Shown in pieces: positions 33,689 through 41,838 of a stretch of 64,000 nucleotides of DNA; the first letter of the stretch is position 1, and each line of letters opens with the position of its first letter. The stretch is from NCBI RefSeq assembly GCF_003410055.1, contig NZ_QUZK01000051.1, positions 49,765 to 113,764 of the forward strand, written 5' to 3'. The position numbers were made by a program, and so were the translations under genes. The DNA is from Wenzhouxiangella sediminis (GTDB taxonomy: Bacteria > Pseudomonadota > Gammaproteobacteria > Xanthomonadales > Wenzhouxiangellaceae). Below the pieces are notes generated by a model. It was not told the DNA's origin, ran no database searches, and saw only the letters and a list, made by a program, of their open reading frames with translations.

Positions 33689-34565
33689 GGCCGTAATACG
33701 CGCAAAAGAGTGTTGGCAGTGGGGCAGACGGCAGGTTCGGATCCAGAGAATGCAAGTCAGGCGTCTCGTGCGCCCTGGTGGTGCACTACCCAACTTTCTG
33801 ATCATCGGCGCGATGAAGTCGGGCACCACCACGCTGTTTCAGATGCTGACCCAGCACCCGGGATGCTGGAGCCCTGTCGCCAAAGAGTTGCAATTCTTCG
33901 AACAGCCCCACAAATATTCCAGGGGAGAAGTATGGTATCGAGCGCACTTCCCCACTCGAAGATCTCTGACAGCGGGACGACGAACGCTCGGGTATTCCCC
34001 GGTCACCGGGGAAGCTACGCCGGGCATGTCCTTTTTCCCCTATGCCAGTCGGGCTGCTGAGCTGGTCCCACAAGCCAAATTAATCGTGTCCTTGCGAGAT
34101 CCCGTCGAGCGCGCCTGGTCTCACTACAAGCACATGCGGCGCCTGCCGGCACCCGAACGCGCGACTTTCTCTGAGGCGATTGATCGAGAGCTCGCGCTTC
34201 TGGAACAAGGGGCATCACTGACCGAAGAAAATTTTCGCCAAATGGCTCCGCTGCTCCATAAGTTCGGTTACGTGAATCGTGGGCACTATGCCGATCAACT
34301 CAAGCACTGGTTCTCGTTCTTTCCCCGAGAGCAGTTCCTGATCCTCAACTTCGAGGACTGGAAGAAAAACCCGATACAGGCGGCCGACCGCATCACCCAA
34401 CACCTCGGATTGCCAAAACATGCCTATGAAGCCAGGAAAGCCAACCAGGGCGGCCACAAAAGCAGCATGCCAATTGACTGCCGCGAGCGTCTGGAAACGT
34501 ATTTTCGACCCAGAAACAGAGAACTGTTCAAGCTGCTTGGAGAGGACTGGGGTTGGCCATACTGA
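33675..34565 (+). CDS. Sulfotransferase (PAPS-dependent), copy 1
   Basis: A 296-residue sulfotransferase. The 5'-phosphosulfate loop reads FLIIGAMKSGTTTLFQML (about residues 41-58), and the 3'-phosphate-binding segment is LIVSLRDPVERAWSHYKHMRRL (about 136-157). Both are hallmarks of the heparan-N-sulfotransferase-like/NodH family. RGHYADQLKHWFSFFPREQFLILNFEDWKKNP is also typical. The donor is 3'-phosphoadenosine-5'-phosphosulfate; the acceptor is probably a sugar of the local polysaccharide. Its start lies inside the end of the wzx gene, so the two are translationally coupled. No PAPS-synthesis gene is in the window. Confidence 0.9.
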   Translation: MKANKAVIRAKECWQWGRRQVRIQRMQVRRLVRPGGALPNFLIIGAMKSGTTTLFQMLTQHPGCWSPVAKELQFFEQPHKYSRGEVWYRAHFPTRRSLTAGRRTLGYSPVTGEATPGMSFFPYASRAAELVPQAKLIVSLRDPVERAWSHYKHMRRLPAPERATFSEAIDRELALLEQGASLTEENFRQMAPLLHKFGYVNRGHYADQLKHWFSFFPREQFLILNFEDWKKNPIQAADRITQHLGLPKHAYEARKANQGGHKSSMPIDCRERLETYFRPRNRELFKLLGEDWGWPY

Positions 34566-34780
34566 ACAAGAATGTTCGAGAGCCGGCTACCCTTTCGGAG
34601 ACGTGAATTAGCCATGATGACCCCCGGCTTCTTTCAAAGGCGCTCGACTCGGCCAGTCATCAGACTCGTGGCTTCAGCGAGTTGACCCATCACAGATCAG
34701 ACGGCTGCAGCGTCTAATTACCGAGAGCGCATCAATAGCACCGCCTCAGTATAGTCCCGACCATACAGGAAATTGCCGAC

Positions 34781-35824
34781 TTGACTGCTCCAGATACCTC
34801 AGACCTAAAACACCTCGCCATCTCAGTGGTGATCAACAATTATAACTACGCCTCATTTCTTCCTATGGCTCTGGACTCCGCCCTTAAACAGTTGGAAGAC
34901 TACGATGAGATCGTTGTGGTTGACGACGGATCGACAGACGAATCAAGAGAGATCTTACAACGTTATGACGAACACCCCCAGGTTCGCGTCATTTTCCAAA
35001 GGAACCAACTCCAACTGCGCGCGGTTCTCAACGGCCTGGATTCGGCAAGTGGAGACCTGCATGTGCTGCTTGACAGCGATGATTACTTGCTTAGCGGCTA
35101 CCTAAGTCGGTTGCGATCAATCGCGAACCGGCATCCCGAAGTCGATTTTTTCTTCTCGAATCCGGACTTTGGGGATCAACCCCCACCGCAAAACGCTCGG
35201 ACACATCAAGCTCCGGAAGCAGCCTTGCTGCCTGAGGGACCTACAGGCTCTACCCGCTGGAGCGTATGGGCGACCGGAGAGTTTGTCGGAACGCCCACTT
35301 CAGGACTGGCCTTGCGTAACAACCTCACCGCTGACATCTTGTCAATACGGGAACGTCTGACGGACCATAAGCCATTGGGAAGAAGGACCGCACGGTTGCT
35401 GGGTCTTCGCAACGATAGCCATACCGCGAAGCGTTTGTCAGCTGATGGAATTATCGTGCGAGCCGCTTCATTGCTAGGTAAGGAGAAATATCATTGTGCA
35501 ACTCCAGCATTCTTTTACAGAGTGCATGGGAGCAACGCCTACGCCGGACTTGCAAAGTGGCCGCGAACCTATCTGGGTATACAACGCAGCCGAGAGATCA
35601 CTCGAATGGTCTGTCAGGCATTGGGTGAATCGAAAAGGCCCGGTCTGGGCGATGTGCTCAACGAGGCTAGAAACCGCTCCTTGCCCTCGGGAATGAAGAG
35701 TCGAGTGAAGTTAACCATACGTTACCAGCGCGCCGCTCTAAGAAGCCACTCTTCCTGGTTGAGTCGCCTCCTTGCGTTGCCAAGAATAGCTCTCTTGCTT
35801 TTGCCGCCACCCATGGCGAGGTGA
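34781..35824 (+). CDS. Family 2 glycosyltransferase
   Basis: A 347-residue GT-A glycosyltransferase. The N-terminal domain has ISVVINNYNYASFLPMALDSALKQ, DEIVVVDDGSTDES (nucleotide-sugar binding) and HVLLDSDDYLLSGYL, the DxD-type metal site. The C-terminal 150 residues diverge and end hydrophobic (LSRLLALPRIALLLLPPP), perhaps membrane-associated. The start is uncertain: TTG 34781 has AGGA about 10 bases upstream, and no better start exists before the domain. A 215-bp gap before it (34566-34780) is A/T-richer than the flanks and holds nothing I can name. Base composition here is lower in GC than the core genes, a sign of transfer. Confidence 0.82.
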   Translation: MTAPDTSDLKHLAISVVINNYNYASFLPMALDSALKQLEDYDEIVVVDDGSTDESREILQRYDEHPQVRVIFQRNQLQLRAVLNGLDSASGDLHVLLDSDDYLLSGYLSRLRSIANRHPEVDFFFSNPDFGDQPPPQNARTHQAPEAALLPEGPTGSTRWSVWATGEFVGTPTSGLALRNNLTADILSIRERLTDHKPLGRRTARLLGLRNDSHTAKRLSADGIIVRAASLLGKEKYHCATPAFFYRVHGSNAYAGLAKWPRTYLGIQRSREITRMVCQALGESKRPGLGDVLNEARNRSLPSGMKSRVKLTIRYQRAALRSHSSWLSRLLALPRIALLLLPPPMAR

Positions 35825-35929
35825 GGACATCCCGTCAGTCAACGATCATCCAGCAGGCTGTTCAGGGCAGGGATTTACCTTCAGAACACGTCGAAACACT
35901 CTATGCAACTAATCGATCAAAGGCGAGCC

Positions 35930-36685
35930 TCACCCATTCCCCATCCTTTGGCGGATCACCCGAATTAAAAAGAGTGGATTTCCGAGAATGTACCTTCGTG
36001 ACATTCGAAAAGGCTCCTTCATTAAACGGTACAACCATTCGAGGCCATTTTGGTGCATCCACTGGGGTGCTCGAGATTCAATGCCAGCTAGGAAACTAAA
36101 GCAATTCCCACCGGTCATGATGACCCTGGTCGCCAGCCGTGATTGGTTTTCTAGAATCCAGCGCTCCTGAATGGGCACACCAAACCCGACCACCAGAATA
36201 TCGGGCCCGAGCTGGTTTATCTCATTGACCACCCTGTCGCTGTCGCCTCCCGTTTTGTCGAAAAACCCATGATGGGCTCCGAGAACCCTCAGGCGAGGAA
36301 AGCGCTCCACCAGTCTTGATCGCGCCCGATTCGCAACGCCTTCCCGGCCGCCAAGAAAGTACATTGAAATATCGTTGTCCTGACAAAATTCAGCGAGATC
36401 CCAACCAAAATCAGCCCAGGTCATCCGCTGCTTGATAGTGACCCCCAGGATCCGGCCCGCCAACTGTACGCCCGCAGAATCATTACGGACGAGTTCTGCA
36501 CGCTCATTCATTCTGGATAGCCACTGATACTTATGAGCGGAATTGATACTATGGACATTGGCAGACATAACAACTGCAGGCGCGACACGGCCCTCCCGCC
36601 GTACCAGATGGAGCACTGAAGCTAGGAGCTCGTCCAGAGTCAGGTTGGATATTTTAAACCCGGTAATATCGTATTCATTGTTCAT
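35930..36685 (-). CDS. WecG/TagA/CpsF-family glycosyltransferase
   Basis: A 251-residue transferase of the family that adds N-acetylmannosamine(-uronic acid) or glucose-type sugars to a lipid-linked acceptor. Hallmarks: VVMSANVHSINSAHK, LVRNDSAGVQLAGRILG (usual NDGxGvxxA), ISMYFLGGREGVANRARSRLVERFPRLRVLGAHHGFF, and PDILVVGFGVPIQERWILEN (usual GxPxQExW). MTGGNCFSFLAGIESRAPQWMHQNGLEWLYRLMKEPFRMSRRYILGNPLFL completes the C-terminal signature. It is a soluble or membrane-attached cytoplasmic enzyme, last in the leftward arm, 120 bp after the second sulfotransferase. Confidence 0.9.
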   Translation of the reverse strand: MNNEYDITGFKISNLTLDELLASVLHLVRREGRVAPAVVMSANVHSINSAHKYQWLSRMNERAELVRNDSAGVQLAGRILGVTIKQRMTWADFGWDLAEFCQDNDISMYFLGGREGVANRARSRLVERFPRLRVLGAHHGFFDKTGGDSDRVVNEINQLGPDILVVGFGVPIQERWILENQSRLATRVIMTGGNCFSFLAGIESRAPQWMHQNGLEWLYRLMKEPFRMSRRYILGNPLFLIRVIRQRMGNG

Positions 36686-36805
36686 GGCTGAGAGACAGAT
36701 CTCTTTGTTTCCAGTCGGCGCAAGCCCAATCCATCCGTTTTACCGATAGAAAACTGCCGCCCCAGACGTTAACAGTCAAATAGGAATGACTGCTACGTGA
36801 ACTTG

Positions 36806-37726
36806 TCATCGATCAGGTAGCCAGTGAGTCAAGTCGCGTCCTGTCAGCCGCATCAATTCGGTTACCTCCGATTCAAATTCGCGCATGAGGCTTTCACGCT
36901 GTTCGACTGGCAAGGGTGGAAATCGCCGTAAATTCAAAGCGTCCAGAGCCCGGTTCGCCCGGCGCGCAAGCTCGATGGGCACCACTTTCTTCAACGCAGC
37001 ACGCAATCGCTCTGACCGCTTGAGTCGGTGTATGACGCTGCTTCGTGGCATCCCGGATAGGTTCTGGCGATAGCTCGATGGAATCGGGTGACGACTGTCT
37101 AGACCGAGAAAGTCACAGCAGCGAGACCAGAGTACTTCGGGCTCGTCTCGAAGCTCCTCGTAAAAGAGGACGAGGACTCGACCTCGCCCGAATGCCTCGA
37201 AATACCGCCTCACCTGAGTCGCATACTGACCCATCTCGCGGTAGCGAAGCAGATGAGAAGGATTGTTTCGTTGTCGCTCCAAATCAAGGGCATCGGCGAA
37301 GTTTGCACAAGACTCTTCGCTATCCCGACGGGCATGACACCAGGCGGAATAGGCACGCTCGGCGGGATTTCTCAGAATCACCATGATCCGGGCACCGGGA
37401 TTGAACGCTTTGACCCTGTCGACGGATCCCGGCTCCGAAAGGTACCAAGTACTTGCATCTCCGAGCCACCGAGCACTTCTTGGAGCCGCACGGTAGAGGG
37501 CCAGGTATTCGGCTTCCGAATCAATCACCCAGCTGGCAGGATTCGCCAGGCGCCCGTAACCATCGATCCCGGTATAGCCCCTTTCGCCGAATGCCAGGTA
37601 TCCCGGCTCCTTCGGGGACGACATGAACACTTCTGGATGATTGTCCAGCATTCTGGCCAGTGTAGTCGTCCCACTCTTCTGAGCGCCTACGAGGAACAGG
37701 TTGGGCCGTCGTTCTTCAGTAAGCAT
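36806..37726 (-). CDS. Sulfotransferase (PAPS-dependent), copy 2
   Basis: A 306-residue sulfotransferase. PAPS-binding elements: LFLVGAQKSGTTTLARMLDNHPEVF (about residues 10-34) and the 3'-phosphate segment RIMVILRNPAERAYSAWCHARRD (about 132-154). RYFEAFGRGRVLVLFYEELRDEPEVLWSRCCDFLGL is the usual C-terminal helix. It is a distant relative of the copy at 33675 and has a different C-terminal half, so the two may act on different positions or sugars. It overlaps the upstream wcaJ-type gene by 11 bp, so it belongs to the same operon. Confidence 0.9.
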   Translation of the reverse strand: MLTEERRPNLFLVGAQKSGTTTLARMLDNHPEVFMSSPKEPGYLAFGERGYTGIDGYGRLANPASWVIDSEAEYLALYRAAPRSARWLGDASTWYLSEPGSVDRVKAFNPGARIMVILRNPAERAYSAWCHARRDSEESCANFADALDLERQRNNPSHLLRYREMGQYATQVRRYFEAFGRGRVLVLFYEELRDEPEVLWSRCCDFLGLDSRHPIPSSYRQNLSGMPRSSVIHRLKRSERLRAALKKVVPIELARRANRALDALNLRRFPPLPVEQRESLMREFESEVTELMRLTGRDLTHWLPDR

Positions 37727-39092
37727 TGCGATCGGTCCATCCCGAGAGCGCCGTGCGAACCAGAATCCTTAAGTCCATCCAGAGCGACCAGTTCTCTATG
37801 TAGTAGAGGTCGTACTCGAGTCTTTTCTGCATTTTCTCCAGAGTATCCGTCTCGCCCCGGTAACCGTTGATCTGGGCCAGGCCCGTGATCCCCGGCTTGA
37901 CCCTGTGGCGCTGCATGTAGGCGGCCAGGCGGCCGCTGTAGGCTTCATTGAGTGCAAGCGGATGCGGTCGTGGCCCGACCAATGACATCTCGCCACGCAG
38001 CACGTTGAACAACTGCGGCAGTTCGTCGAGGCTGGTTCGACGCAGCAACCGCCCGACCCGCGTGACGCGGGGGTCGTCGCGCCGTGCTTGTCGAGCGTCA
38101 TCGGGGTTACCCGGACGCATGCTGCGGAACTTGAGCACCCGAATCACTCGCCCGCCGCCGCCATGGCGAGGCTGGCCGAAGACAACCGGTCCTCGGGTAT
38201 CGAGCTTGATGGCCGCCACGATCAACAGCAAGAAAGGCGACAGAACCACCAGCAGAGCCCCTGCGATCAGCCGATCCAGGGCCGCCTTGACCAGCGCATC
38301 AGGCCCATCCAGAGGCGTAGCGTTGAGTTCGATTACCGTCATGCCGGCGACTTCGCTGGCCCGGTGTCCCAGCAGGCGAAGTACGCGCAGGTCAGGCACG
38401 TAGCGAACCGGTAGGCTGCTTAACCGAAGCTGGTGCAGCAGGTGGTCGTCGTCTTCGCTGGGAGCCGTGTCGGGGGCCAGCCAGAGCTCGGTCACAGCCA
38501 GCTCATCGGACTGAACGATCGTTTCGAGCTCATCGATCTCACCCAGCACCGGTGCGGGAAGCGAGGCCGCCGCCTGCAGATCCTCTAGTCGAACAAACCC
38601 AACCAGCGCGCGATCACCGTAGACCGACTGCAGGCGCCGCGCCGCATCTAACGCCAGCGCACCGGTACCGATCAAGAGGATTCGGGGCGCCGCTCGATCT
38701 GCCTGCCGGCGGACCAGCCAGCGCCAGACTGACATGAGGACCACTGTGCCGGTTATCCAGGTAACCATCCAGATCCGGGAAAACTCCGCTGTGGTCTTGG
38801 TTAGGGTCGCGAGCACCATCAGGGAGCCGAAGACCGCGACCAGCCCGGGCAGTGCCGACAACACGCCGCGCACGGGCCGGTGCCAGCGCACGCCCCGATA
38901 GCTCCTGGCCGCCGGCAGCAATACGAGGGACAACAACAGCCCCAGAAGCAAGGCCAGCTGGTAACCCGCCGGCAGCTGGAGCCGCGAAAACCGAAGACAA
39001 TGGGCTGCGTAGCCGGCCAGCAGGACGGCCAGGCCGTCGAACAACGGTGCCAGGCGGGTGAGCCAATCAGCCGGACCGATAATTCGATTCAT
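37716..39092 (-). CDS. Initiating polyprenyl-phosphate sugar phosphotransferase (WcaJ-type)
   Basis: A 458-residue inner-membrane enzyme that transfers the first sugar-1-phosphate to undecaprenyl phosphate. Four or five N-terminal helices (to about residue 130) precede a CoA-binding-like Rossmann domain (RILLIGTGALALDAARRLQ), then the catalytic membrane-dipping helix (ALDRLIAGALLVVLSPFLLLIVAAIKLDTRGPVVFGQPRHG). The conserved C-terminal block is KFRSMRPG, RVTRVGRLLRRTSLDELPQLFNVLRGEMSLVGPRPHPLALNE, HRVKPGITGLAQINGYRGET and RLEYDLYYIENWSLWMDLRIL. It is the likely first step for the polymer. Overlaps both neighbours, so it is in the middle of an operon. Confidence 0.93.
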   Translation of the reverse strand: MNRIIGPADWLTRLAPLFDGLAVLLAGYAAHCLRFSRLQLPAGYQLALLLGLLLSLVLLPAARSYRGVRWHRPVRGVLSALPGLVAVFGSLMVLATLTKTTAEFSRIWMVTWITGTVVLMSVWRWLVRRQADRAAPRILLIGTGALALDAARRLQSVYGDRALVGFVRLEDLQAAASLPAPVLGEIDELETIVQSDELAVTELWLAPDTAPSEDDDHLLHQLRLSSLPVRYVPDLRVLRLLGHRASEVAGMTVIELNATPLDGPDALVKAALDRLIAGALLVVLSPFLLLIVAAIKLDTRGPVVFGQPRHGGGGRVIRVLKFRSMRPGNPDDARQARRDDPRVTRVGRLLRRTSLDELPQLFNVLRGEMSLVGPRPHPLALNEAYSGRLAAYMQRHRVKPGITGLAQINGYRGETDTLEKMQKRLEYDLYYIENWSLWMDLRILVRTALSGWTDRNAY

Positions 39093-40519
39093 GAACCGTC
39101 TCCGCGGCGTGATCCGCCACCGATCCAGCTGCCCAGTGCGTGGAAACTCACATAGACCATCAACGGGACCAAGTAGAGCAGCGCACGATTGAAAGTCACG
39201 CTATTGACCGCCTGACGGAAGTAGTGCGTGAATCCAAAGACCGCGATCAGAAAGGCGAGCCCCGCCAGCAGGAGCAGCATATCCGGCGCCTCGAATGCTC
39301 GGCGCCCCTCAACAACCACCGCGGCGATGAGAACCAGCAGAAACAGCGGCCAAAGCAGATGCCAGTTGGCGTCGATCAGCACGCTCTCAAGCAGGTACGG
39401 CAACAGCGGCTGCGCCATCAGGTCCAGATCAGGCAGCGCGCCGGACAACGGCAGTACCAGCCCGCCATGAGGCCAGCCCGCGGGAAGCAGCCATCCAGCA
39501 AGCAGTGCCGCCACCACACCTCCGGCCAGGACCATGCCAGCTACCGAAACCCAGCGAGCGGAAACATTCAGCCAATTGAGCACGATGCCGAGCGCGAGCA
39601 AGCTGCCGAAAAACAGCCCCGGCGTCTTGAAGGCAAAACAGGCCAAAGCCGCCTGTCCCACCAGCAGCAGGTAGCGAGGACAGCCCGTCCGTGCGGCCGT
39701 GGACAAAGCCATGGCGCCCAACCCAAAGGCCGCGGCGAGCCAGAGATCAGCATACCCGGCCAGCATGGCGTGAACTTCGAGCAATGGCAGGCTCAGTAAG
39801 GCATAGACGGCTAGTGCCGCAATCGCCACGGGCGTGCCGCTTTCGCGCAGATGGCCCCACAACGCCAAGGCCATCGCTGCGGGAAGCAGCAGCCACGGCA
39901 GATACAACAGCGTGTGATCGGCCGTTCCGGCGCCGAGCATGTGCCAAAGCAAAAGGAGGGGCACGCCAACGGGATACTCCGAGGCGCGCCGGTTGCCCAG
40001 GGTGTAGACCACCGAGTCCGAAGATTGCTCCAGCCATTCGCTCGGCAATACAAAGGGGGTCAAGCCTTCGTGGTGAAACCAGACCACCGCCCGCGGCACC
40101 CAGTTCATCCAGGCGTCCCAGGCGAATAGCGGACGCAGCACGAGCTCCTGAGCGAGTACGCCACCGCGTTCGATCAGGAATGCCAACAGGGGCAGAATCC
40201 AGACCAAGTGCCAGAACTGCCGCCCCTTAGGCCATTCGGGGCGTATCCGACCGCCCTGCCGCCACCACGCGATCACTGCCAGAAGCGCGACCAGACCTAG
40301 GATCACCGCAGGGACCTCAAAGCTCAGGTGAGTCCCCAGACCATCGAGTGAAAGAAGTACAGCGATCACCACCAGGAGCCCAACCAGGTAGCCCTGCCCG
40401 ACGACGACGCTCCAGCGGGTGCCGGGCAGCGCGGCGGTGACTAGCGCCACCCCGGTCAACCAGGGCAGAAGAAGCGCCACGATCAGACCGGTCAAATCGA
40501 TACCCTCGAACAAGGCCAT
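39089..40519 (-). CDS. Multi-spanning membrane protein; candidate polymerase or membrane glycosyltransferase
   Basis: A 476-residue protein with about 11-13 helices and loops of moderate size. Two periplasmic loops are prominent, one with RPLFAWDAWMNWVPRAVVWFHHEGLTPFVLPSEWLEQSSDSVVYTLGNRRASEYPVG and one near LMAQPLLPYLLESVLIDANWHLLWPLF. The DAWMNWVPRAVVWFHH segment resembles the aspartate- and Trp-rich loop of GT-C type (Dol-P-sugar-using) transferases, and the topology would also fit a Wzy polymerase. I cannot decide. It overlaps wcaJ by 4 bp and follows the gene at 40522 by 2 bp, so it is in the operon. Confidence 0.65.
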   Translation of the reverse strand: MALFEGIDLTGLIVALLLPWLTGVALVTAALPGTRWSVVVGQGYLVGLLVVIAVLLSLDGLGTHLSFEVPAVILGLVALLAVIAWWRQGGRIRPEWPKGRQFWHLVWILPLLAFLIERGGVLAQELVLRPLFAWDAWMNWVPRAVVWFHHEGLTPFVLPSEWLEQSSDSVVYTLGNRRASEYPVGVPLLLLWHMLGAGTADHTLLYLPWLLLPAAMALALWGHLRESGTPVAIAALAVYALLSLPLLEVHAMLAGYADLWLAAAFGLGAMALSTAARTGCPRYLLLVGQAALACFAFKTPGLFFGSLLALGIVLNWLNVSARWVSVAGMVLAGGVVAALLAGWLLPAGWPHGGLVLPLSGALPDLDLMAQPLLPYLLESVLIDANWHLLWPLFLLVLIAAVVVEGRRAFEAPDMLLLLAGLAFLIAVFGFTHYFRQAVNSVTFNRALLYLVPLMVYVSFHALGSWIGGGSRRGDGS

Positions 40520-40521
40520 GG

Positions 40522-41733
40522 TCAGACCTCCTCCAGCACCGAGGCCGAACGAACGCGATAGAGCGCACCGCCGGGCCGCAACAACAGCCGTTCGACCGGG
40601 ACCGATCCGTGCTGATCAGAGAGCGTGCCTTCGCTCCGATCGAAGCGCAGCCCAGCGATATCGTGAAGCACCAGGATGAAATCCCCCGCTTCAAGTTGGG
40701 GTACGGGCAGCCCCCGACCGAAATTGTGGATATTGCGTGGCAGCAGGTGATACTGCAGGCGCAGGCGCCAATAGTTGTGGCCCTTCGAGTCGTGCAGAAG
40801 GAAAACCCGATGCTCGGGCTCGGCGGGAACCCGTTCGGCCACACTCAAGGCGAAGCGTTGAAGGTCTCGGTCTAATTCCCGCGAGTGTTTCTCCACCTGG
40901 GTCAACCCACCGAATCGAGATTCGGTCAGCTCCAGCTGCCAGTCCAGGCGGGCCTGCCAAAGCCGGTCAAGGCCGACCCAGGGAACGAAGATGATCGCCA
41001 GCGCGGCCACCAGCCAGGGTTTGCGCGGCCCTCTCAGATACCCGTAGCAAAGTGTCAGGACCAACATGGATAGCAGCGCCCAGGTAAGAGCCGCGCTCGT
41101 CGGACTCAAGGGTGCCCCGGAGCGGGCACCCGGCACCTGGTTGATCGTCGACATTTGCCAAGGCTCGAAGCGGGCCCAGTGCCACCAGAGTTGGGCGACG
41201 CGGGCGCCACGACCACCACCGTGCAATCTCACTACCCCGAGATCGGGAACAACAGCACGGCCAGCCCCGAATCCGCCGATGGCCAGCTGCTCGATCGTAC
41301 CTCGCCACTCCGCATGCAAGGCGGGTTCGTGCCAACTCGTACCGGCACCGGCGCCATCTAGAAGCAGTGAAAAGAGCGTGTCAGGTCGATCTGTGCGCCG
41401 CCAGAACAAGTAGAGCCGCGATTCGGAGTCGGTCATCGAGATATCGACTTCGAGCAGTGGGAATTGCGCCGCCTCGATCGAAGGGGCAGCGGAGAGCATC
41501 ATGGACAGCCGCGCGGCGCTGGGCCGATCCGCTGCCGGAACGTCGCGTAGCAGCGCCGCAGCGGGTACCGCCTCGAATTTCGAAACCTCCATTGTCATCG
41601 ACCCGCCTGCGCCGGCAGGGCGACCATCGATTAGGGGCAGAATCAGCCATAGAGAAAGCGCGCCGAGACAGAGGCTGACTCCTGCACTCGCCAATGCGAT
41701 CAGCCATGCGCGATTGTTGCTTGAACTCGGCAT
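40522..41733 (-). CDS. Hypothetical membrane protein heading the leftward polysaccharide operon
   Basis: A 403-residue protein with two hydrophobic helices: one at the N-terminus (NRAWLIALASAGVSLCLGALSLWLILPLI) and one near the middle (LTWALLSMLVLTLCYGYLRGPRKPWLVAALAIIFVPWVGL, perhaps two spans). Between them is a periplasmic beta-rich domain that may bind carbohydrate (ISMTDSESRLYLFWRRTDRPDTLFSLLLDGAG). The C-terminal part has VFLLHDSKGHNYWRLRLQYHLLPRNIHNFGRG. I recognise no family. A start at ATG 41733 is preferred; in-frame upstream starts (41778, 41790) cannot be excluded. Its place suggests polymer assembly, chain-length or membrane anchoring. Confidence 0.58.
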   Translation of the reverse strand: MPSSSNNRAWLIALASAGVSLCLGALSLWLILPLIDGRPAGAGGSMTMEVSKFEAVPAAALLRDVPAADRPSAARLSMMLSAAPSIEAAQFPLLEVDISMTDSESRLYLFWRRTDRPDTLFSLLLDGAGAGTSWHEPALHAEWRGTIEQLAIGGFGAGRAVVPDLGVVRLHGGGRGARVAQLWWHWARFEPWQMSTINQVPGARSGAPLSPTSAALTWALLSMLVLTLCYGYLRGPRKPWLVAALAIIFVPWVGLDRLWQARLDWQLELTESRFGGLTQVEKHSRELDRDLQRFALSVAERVPAEPEHRVFLLHDSKGHNYWRLRLQYHLLPRNIHNFGRGLPVPQLEAGDFILVLHDIAGLRFDRSEGTLSDQHGSVPVERLLLRPGGALYRVRSASVLEEV

Positions 41734-41838
41734 CACTCGAGGACGATCAGGCCGACCCGGGAAACCATCGGCCAACATGGAAAGACGCACCGAGTCTAGC
41801 AGAGTTAACCCGGTCTGAAACGGCTCTAGACGGCCGGA

